NCBI GenBank assembly: GCA_023145375.1
Contig: JAGLDY010000012.1
Coordinates: 171,861 to 235,860, forward strand
Reading direction: 5' to 3'
DNA length: 64,000 bases
From: Candidatus Sabulitectum sp.
Lineage (GTDB): Bacteria > Fermentibacterota > Fermentibacteria > Fermentibacterales > JCC-6
Shown: positions 59,500 through 64,000 of the stretch, piece after piece
Layout: every line of letters starts with the position of its first letter
Position numbering within the stretch: position 1 is the stretch's first letter
Position numbers and translations under genes: made by a program
Notes under the pieces: model-generated
The model's database searches: none
What the model was told of the DNA's origin: nothing
The model's input: the letters and a program-made list of their open reading frames with translations, nothing else

Positions 59500-60308
59500 T
59501 GCCATTACCAATTGCAGCGGGGATCTTTACTATTCTTATCATTTTCAGCGGTATTGTTCTCTACAGACTTGAGAAACGAACAAAGGCCATGAAAAGACTT
59601 GAGAAGCTACTGGCAGACTCAAGCCGGGAACTGGCTTCTCTTGAAACACTGAAATCCCACTTTCTCATCCGTATCGGTGATGTGCTTTCAACGCCTCTGA
59701 GAACAATTGAGGCCTCATCAACAAAACTCACAAAAGTGGATGCTGATATTCCAGAAGATGTAAGAAATGATATACAGATACTCTCTGATGAAGTTCGTTC
59801 TCTCATACGGATTCTTGGTGTATTTGAAGACATATCTGCGGCTGAGATGGACCCTGACACAAAAACAGGCGGCGGGGCTGATCGTCCCGGTGAAGAAAAA
59901 ACTATGAACGGAGTAGAAATAGTCCAGATGGATGACCTTGTTTCAGAGGCCGCCATGGATATTTCAGAGGATGCAGCAGATAAGATGGTTTCTCTTTCTG
60001 TGGCAATTTGTGATGAAGCAGAGGTCCTGGGAAAGAGATCACAGCTATTTGAAACGGTTCTTGCAATACTCAGAGAGAGTTTAAAAAGGGCGGACCCAAG
60101 CACTGTAATGACTGTTGATCTGAAGATAGAGAACAACATCGAACTGGAGATATGCTGGGACTCTTCCAGGCAACAGGTATTAGAAGAGCAGGATCTTCTG
60201 GGTGCGGGATTCATCAGACTGGTAGCATCCTCACATGGAGGCTGGTTGAACACAGATATGGAACACGGGAGTATCTCTTTAATACTGCCCTTTGCTGGAG
60301 AAGACTAA
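59499..60308 (+). CDS. Histidine-kinase-like protein, probable pseudokinase
   Basis: 269 residues: one N-terminal TM (about 5-22), a coiled-coil-prone helix, a dimerisation-like helix SHFLIRIGDVLSTPLRTIE, and a degenerate GHKL-like domain. In active kinases the helix reads with His-Glu/Asp before the R/S-T-P; here Asp61 stands where the phospho-accepting His should be, and no clear N/G1 boxes are seen. It may sense or dimerise without phosphorylating. ATG 59499 overlaps the DUF512 stop. Confidence 0.65.
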   Translation: MPLPIAAGIFTILIIFSGIVLYRLEKRTKAMKRLEKLLADSSRELASLETLKSHFLIRIGDVLSTPLRTIEASSTKLTKVDADIPEDVRNDIQILSDEVRSLIRILGVFEDISAAEMDPDTKTGGGADRPGEEKTMNGVEIVQMDDLVSEAAMDISEDAADKMVSLSVAICDEAEVLGKRSQLFETVLAILRESLKRADPSTVMTVDLKIENNIELEICWDSSRQQVLEEQDLLGAGFIRLVASSHGGWLNTDMEHGSISLILPFAGED

Positions 60309-61657
60309 TGAACAGGGAAATTTTTAGAAAATACGACATTAGAGGTATTGCAGAGACGGATCTTGATAATGACACCGTGTCAAAACTGGGTTATGCCCTG
60401 GGCGGTATAGCCTGCGGCGGTGTAGTTGCCATAGGAAGAGACTGCAGGCCAAGCGGAAACAGACTCCGAGATCAACTTGCCAGAGGTGCTGCAGCGTCCG
60501 GTTGTACTGTAATTGATCTTGGTGAGCAGACTACTCCAATGACCTATTTTGCAGCCAACACCCTGAAACCTGATGTTACTGTAATGATCACCGGCAGCCA
60601 CAACCCAGCAGGATACAACGGCTTTAAGATAATGAAGGGACTGCATTCTCTATGGGGACATGCCATAGAAGATATCAGGAAAGTGGTTGAAACTGCACAG
60701 AAAGTAAAGGGATCAATCCCTGAAATGGAAGTAGTTTCTGTCCGCTCTGCATACATTGACAGGCTCTTCGCTGAATTTTCACCTCCGATCTCTTTGAAAA
60801 TTGCTGTGGACGCTGGAAACGGTACAGGGGGAGATTGTGCAGTAGACTTGCTCACACGGCTTGGCCACAGGGTTGTTCCTCTTTTCTGCACTCCTGACGG
60901 AGCTTTTCCCAACCATCACCCTGATCCCACGGTAATAAGCAACCTGAAAGCGCTCCGTGAAACTGTACTGCAGGAGAAATGCCACCTGGGCGTAGCGTAT
61001 GACGGCGATGCTGATCGACTTGGCATAGTTGATGAAAATGGAGATGTCATCTTTGGTGACAGGATCCTCTGTGTACTTGCCGGGGCTCTGCTGAAGGATA
61101 ATCCGGGAGCTACTGTGATAAGCGAAGTTAAGGCTTCCAGTGTTTTCTTCTCTGATGTGGAGGCAAGGGGCGGGAGAGCGCTGATGCTTCCAACGGGCCA
61201 CTCTATCATAAAAGAGGGTATGCTCAGAGAGAATGCTCTGCTTGCCGGGGAAATGAGTGGACACATTTTTTTCCGTGACCGGTACTTCGGCTATGATGAT
61301 GCCCTTTACGCAACCTTGAGGTTCCTGGAAATAGCAGAAAGGGCAGCAGGGCCTGTTTCCTCACTGACAGCACATCTGCCACCGGTAACAGCAACTCCGG
61401 AGATCAGGGAAGAGTGCGATGATTCTCTAAAATTTATCCTTGTTTCAAAGGTTAAGCAGATACTGGAAGATCAGAACTACACAGTAAATGACATTGATGG
61501 AGTAAGGGTTGAATTCCAGAACGGATGGGGTTTACTCAGAGCATCCAACACCCAGCCTGTCCTGGTGATGCGTTTTGAGGCTGGAACTCCGGAACAGCTT
61601 AAAGAGTACGAAGAGAAAATGAGAACCATACTTCAGACAGCCCGGGAGGATTTGTAA
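60308..61657 (+). CDS. Phosphohexomutase (phosphomannomutase/phosphoglucomutase)
   Basis: Alpha-D-phosphohexomutase of 449 residues, interconverting hexose 6- and 1-phosphates for nucleotide-sugar synthesis. N-terminal FRKYDIRGIAETD, phosphoserine loop TGSHNPAGYNGFKI, metal loop DGDADRLG and the C-terminal ligand loop near LLRASNTQPVLVMRFE. ATG 60308 shares its first base with the previous stop (TAATG). ManB/AlgC-type versus GlmM cannot be settled by eye; the ASNTQPVL block favours ManB/AlgC type. Confidence 0.92.
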   Translation: MNREIFRKYDIRGIAETDLDNDTVSKLGYALGGIACGGVVAIGRDCRPSGNRLRDQLARGAAASGCTVIDLGEQTTPMTYFAANTLKPDVTVMITGSHNPAGYNGFKIMKGLHSLWGHAIEDIRKVVETAQKVKGSIPEMEVVSVRSAYIDRLFAEFSPPISLKIAVDAGNGTGGDCAVDLLTRLGHRVVPLFCTPDGAFPNHHPDPTVISNLKALRETVLQEKCHLGVAYDGDADRLGIVDENGDVIFGDRILCVLAGALLKDNPGATVISEVKASSVFFSDVEARGGRALMLPTGHSIIKEGMLRENALLAGEMSGHIFFRDRYFGYDDALYATLRFLEIAERAAGPVSSLTAHLPPVTATPEIREECDDSLKFILVSKVKQILEDQNYTVNDIDGVRVEFQNGWGLLRASNTQPVLVMRFEAGTPEQLKEYEEKMRTILQTAREDL

Positions 61658-62655
61658 TGGCAGGAGAAAGAGTAGAACAGATAGTAAAAGAAGTTGCTGA
61701 AGCATCCGGTGTACTGGAAGAGATCAGAAAGCAGTTCTCATCTGTTATCGTAGGACAGGAGGAATTCAGGATCGGGCTTATGACCGCCCTGCTTTCAGAT
61801 GGACATGTGCTCATTGAAGGCGTGCCAGGTCTAGCCAAAACACTTGCAGCAAGGACACTGTCCAAATGCCTGAATGCAGATTTCAGCCGTATACAATTCA
61901 CACCTGACATCCTTCCTGCAGACATTACAGGTACAATGATCTACCAGCCGGCAAAAGGAACATTCATTGAGAGAATGGGGCCCATTTTCGCTCAGATGAT
62001 ACTTGCAGACGAAATAAACAGAGCACCTGCCAAGGTGCAGAGTGCACTTCTGGAAGCCATGGAGGAGAGGCAGGTAACTTTTGGAGGTGTAACGCACCCT
62101 CTTCCTGAACCTTTCTTTGTAATGGCCACACAGAATCCTATTGAGCAGGAGGGAACCTATCCTCTTCCTGAAGCACAGATAGATCGATTCATGATGAAAT
62201 TGATAGTGACATACCCCACCCCGGAAGAAGAGATCGAGATCCTCAACAGAATGGGGGGAACCAACAAACCTTCAGCATCACCAGTTCTTTCCACAGCAAA
62301 GCTTTGTGAACTGCAGAACCTTTCAAAAAGGATCCTTGTGGAAGATGATATACTGAATTACGTTGTTCGGCTGGTTGATGCGACCCGACACCCGAAACTC
62401 CACAAACTTCGTGACCTTGATGATCTGATCACCGTGGGTGCAAGCCCACGAGGTTCTCTTTCCATCCTTGCTGCTGCAAGGTCAAGAGCTTTACTCACCG
62501 GACAGGCATTTGTAACACCGGATATTGTAAAAGAAGTTGCACCTGATGTACTTAGGCACAGGGTCATTCGATCTTTTGAGGCTGAAGCTGAAGAAGTCAC
62601 GGTTGAGGAAATGCTGGCAAGCATCCTTGACAAGGTTCCTGTGACAAAAAGGTAA
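61657..62655 (+). CDS. MoxR-family AAA ATPase
   Basis: 332 residues. Walker A EGVPGLAKTLAART, Walker B LADEINRAPAKVQSALLEAMEE, sensor-1 ATQNPIEQEGTYPLPEAQ and the family block VGASPRGSLSILAAARSRAL. MoxR ATPases act as chaperones for VWA/DUF58 partners. It overlaps the mutase gene and is followed by DUF58 after 5 bp, the usual order of Bat/MoxR operons. Confidence 0.95.
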   Translation: MAGERVEQIVKEVAEASGVLEEIRKQFSSVIVGQEEFRIGLMTALLSDGHVLIEGVPGLAKTLAARTLSKCLNADFSRIQFTPDILPADITGTMIYQPAKGTFIERMGPIFAQMILADEINRAPAKVQSALLEAMEERQVTFGGVTHPLPEPFFVMATQNPIEQEGTYPLPEAQIDRFMMKLIVTYPTPEEEIEILNRMGGTNKPSASPVLSTAKLCELQNLSKRILVEDDILNYVVRLVDATRHPKLHKLRDLDDLITVGASPRGSLSILAAARSRALLTGQAFVTPDIVKEVAPDVLRHRVIRSFEAEAEEVTVEEMLASILDKVPVTKR

Positions 62656-62660
62656 TCTCA

Positions 62661-63548
62661 ATGGAAACAGCTCACAGTCTCTTCAGGAGAGTACAGAGGA
62701 TAGAGATCCACACCAGAAAGCTTGTTGATCAGCTTGCAGGTGGAGACTACCGCTCAGTATTTCGCGGACAGGGTATGGAGTTCAGTGACTACAGACCGTA
62801 CGTAGAGGGAGACGATCCCAGACTCATAGACTGGAATGTAACAGCCCGGTCAAATACACCTTTTGTAAAAATTCTCACGGAAGAACGGGAATTGATGGTC
62901 ATGCTTGTGGTTGATGTCTCTGGAAGTTTGAATTTCGGATCAATAAATATCACCAAGGCTGACAGGGTGGCTGAAACAGCTGCAGTTCTCGCTCTTTCCG
63001 CTGCAAGAAGCAATGACAGAGTAGGTCTTCTCACTTACGGCAGCAAGGTCCATGATTACATGCCTCCGGATAAAGGCAGAGCACACTCTCTTGCCCTTAT
63101 AAGAAGAGTTCTTCAGGCAAGCGACCATGAGGAAAAGGCTGATGTGGAAAATGCCCTTCGCTTCCTCGGGAGAGTTTTAAAAAAGAGGGCTCTAATCTTT
63201 CTTGTGAGCGATTTCAGGTTTGGTTCCAAAGGCGAGAGACAGTTAAAAGTCTTTTCCCGTAAACATGACATGGTGGGAATACATGTATTCGATCCTCGCG
63301 AAATACGGGTACCCAAGATGGGTAAAATAAGATTCCGAGATCCTGAAACTGGAAGCGAAGCAGTTGTCAACACATCTTCAAATAGCTGGCAGAGGTCATT
63401 TACTGCAAAAGTACAAGAGCAGACTGCAAAGAGAGAACTGCTCTGCAAGCGTACAAAACTGGATGTTGTAAGCATATCAACAGCTGAAGATCTTGTTCTT
63501 CCATTGCGGAAGTTCTTTCACCTTCGCAAGAAAAGGAGAGCACACTGA
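62661..63548 (+). CDS. DUF58 protein (Bat/MoxR operon)
   Basis: 295 residues. Conserved DUF58 block FRGQGMEFSDYRPYVEGDDPRLIDWNVTARS, here as the motifs DYRPYVEGDDPR and IDWNVTAR, followed by a VWA-like fold with VVDVSGSLNFG as MIDAS-like loop. It normally works with MoxR on membrane-bound VWA proteins. The stop overlaps the next start. Confidence 0.93.
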   Translation: METAHSLFRRVQRIEIHTRKLVDQLAGGDYRSVFRGQGMEFSDYRPYVEGDDPRLIDWNVTARSNTPFVKILTEERELMVMLVVDVSGSLNFGSINITKADRVAETAAVLALSAARSNDRVGLLTYGSKVHDYMPPDKGRAHSLALIRRVLQASDHEEKADVENALRFLGRVLKKRALIFLVSDFRFGSKGERQLKVFSRKHDMVGIHVFDPREIRVPKMGKIRFRDPETGSEAVVNTSSNSWQRSFTAKVQEQTAKRELLCKRTKLDVVSISTAEDLVLPLRKFFHLRKKRRAH

Positions 63549-64000
63549 TGCTGTCCTTCCTGCTGCTGCTCACGAGTTTATCAAATGCACATCCGGGTAT
63601 TCCGGTAGAAGCAGTTTACACTGTTCCATCAGGCTATTCCTGTGAAGAACTTGTATCAGATGCCTTGTTCTCAGTTCTTGAGGCGGACAGCGGAGTTTTT
63701 ACAATTGTACCTCTTACTTTCAGCGACAGCCTTCCACTGCCTGTTCTATCTGCGTGGAATGACATTGGAGACACCCTCTATTTAGATCCGCCACAAATAG
63801 TTGTAACAGGCTGGTTTCCTGATTCTCTCATGACTCCTGCTTTTCCTCCATTCCCAGGTTACATAAGTATTCCGCCGGGTCTTCCCGAGGACTATGCAAG
63901 AAATGTATCCTTCTGGCTTGTCTGGGGACCACCACCCGGATTCCCGTGGCTAATGCTAATCGGAGGAGTTGTACTTCTAACCGCTGTTACCCTCTTCATT
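63548..64000 (+). CDS. Membrane protein of the MoxR-DUF58 operon, truncated by the window end
   Basis: Begins at ATG 63548 overlapping the DUF58 stop and stays open for 151 codons to the last base. Signal-like N-terminus (MLSFLLLLTSLSNAHPG), a beta-rich periplasmic part with Pro-rich stretches (LMTPAFPPFPGYISIPPG) and a TM helix at the end (WLMLIGGVVLLTAVTLFI). Length and layout suggest the DUF4381/BatD-like protein that usually follows DUF58, but no diagnostic motif is visible. Confidence 0.6.
   Translation, partial: MLSFLLLLTSLSNAHPGIPVEAVYTVPSGYSCEELVSDALFSVLEADSGVFTIVPLTFSDSLPLPVLSAWNDIGDTLYLDPPQIVVTGWFPDSLMTPAFPPFPGYISIPPGLPEDYARNVSFWLVWGPPPGFPWLMLIGGVVLLTAVTLFI

Noticed and set aside
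59561-60253. A 230-codon minus-strand open frame opposite the pseudokinase gene
   Set aside because: Ser/Arg-rich antisense product; the plus-strand gene is coupled to both neighbours and fits the operon.

Overview
The window is a gene-dense stretch of bacterial chromosome (62 protein genes, one tRNA, no intergenic gap above 300 bp). Lipid A/Kdo genes (lpxB, waaA, lpxK, an LpxL-type acyltransferase), a TonB-dependent receptor, a PorV/PorQ-like barrel and a secreted peptidase with a Por-type C-terminal tail indicate a didermic, LPS-bearing bacterium, most likely of the FCB superphylum or a candidate phylum near it (Fermentibacterota/Eisenbacteria-like is a guess). Genes are packed with ATGA, GTGA and TTGA stop/start overlaps, TTG and GTG starts are common, and almost all convergent pairs overlap at their 3' ends. 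There is no transposase, integrase, CRISPR array or origin.

Layout. 0-4.1 kb: a nucleotidyltransferase plus three CDP-glycerol-glycerophosphotransferase-like enzymes (surface phosphopolymer). 4.1-15.6 kb: LpxL-like acyltransferase, polA, a sulfatase-fold lipoprotein, SpoU methylase, an unknown duplicated-fold protein, sfsA, a ComEC core, an M42 peptidase, gmhB and a galE-like epimerase. 15.7-25.9 kb: a co-directional envelope operon (ddl, threonine aldolase, Gfo/Idh next to lpxB, lpxB, an acyltransferase-WaaA fusion, lpxK, nadB, NlpC/P60 lipoprotein, GT4). 25.9-31.8 kb: a cytosolic module of an AfuA-like binding protein without signal peptide, a G3E GTPase, a soluble ABC ATPase, a zinc ribbon and a ferredoxin, then a HAD phosphatase and a FetAB-type metal exporter. 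31.8-35.2 kb (minus): lipM, lipA, dus and a lipoprotein. 35.3-41.4 kb: PorV-like barrel, surE, two transglutaminase-type paralogues (one catalytically dead) and a GT-C/TPR protein. 41.4-45.8 kb: ABC-2 transporter, trmO, a UPF0104 flippase-like protein and an FAD protein. 45.9-50.2 kb: a self-regulated ArsR-rhodanese/DUF302 operon, then a cobalamin-riboswitch operon with a BtuB-like receptor and a BtuG-like beta-propeller lipoprotein. 50.2-64 kb: PHP-glycosyltransferase fusion, tRNA-Pro, M14 peptidase, rpmA, hutI, then a tight operon of a TPR/MshEN-like repeat protein, DUF512 protein, histidine-kinase-like pseudoenzyme, phosphohexomutase, MoxR, DUF58 and a membrane protein cut by the window end.

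The strongest candidates for something undescribed are the cytosolic binding protein/GTPase/ABC ATPase module at 26.0-29.5 kb, which has no permease and looks like a metal- or cofactor-delivery machine, and the riboswitch-BtuB-BtuG-like vitamin B12 uptake operon with an RBS-sequestering hairpin. Also notable are probable leaderless promoters, the acyltransferase-WaaA fusion and several predicted pseudoenzymes.
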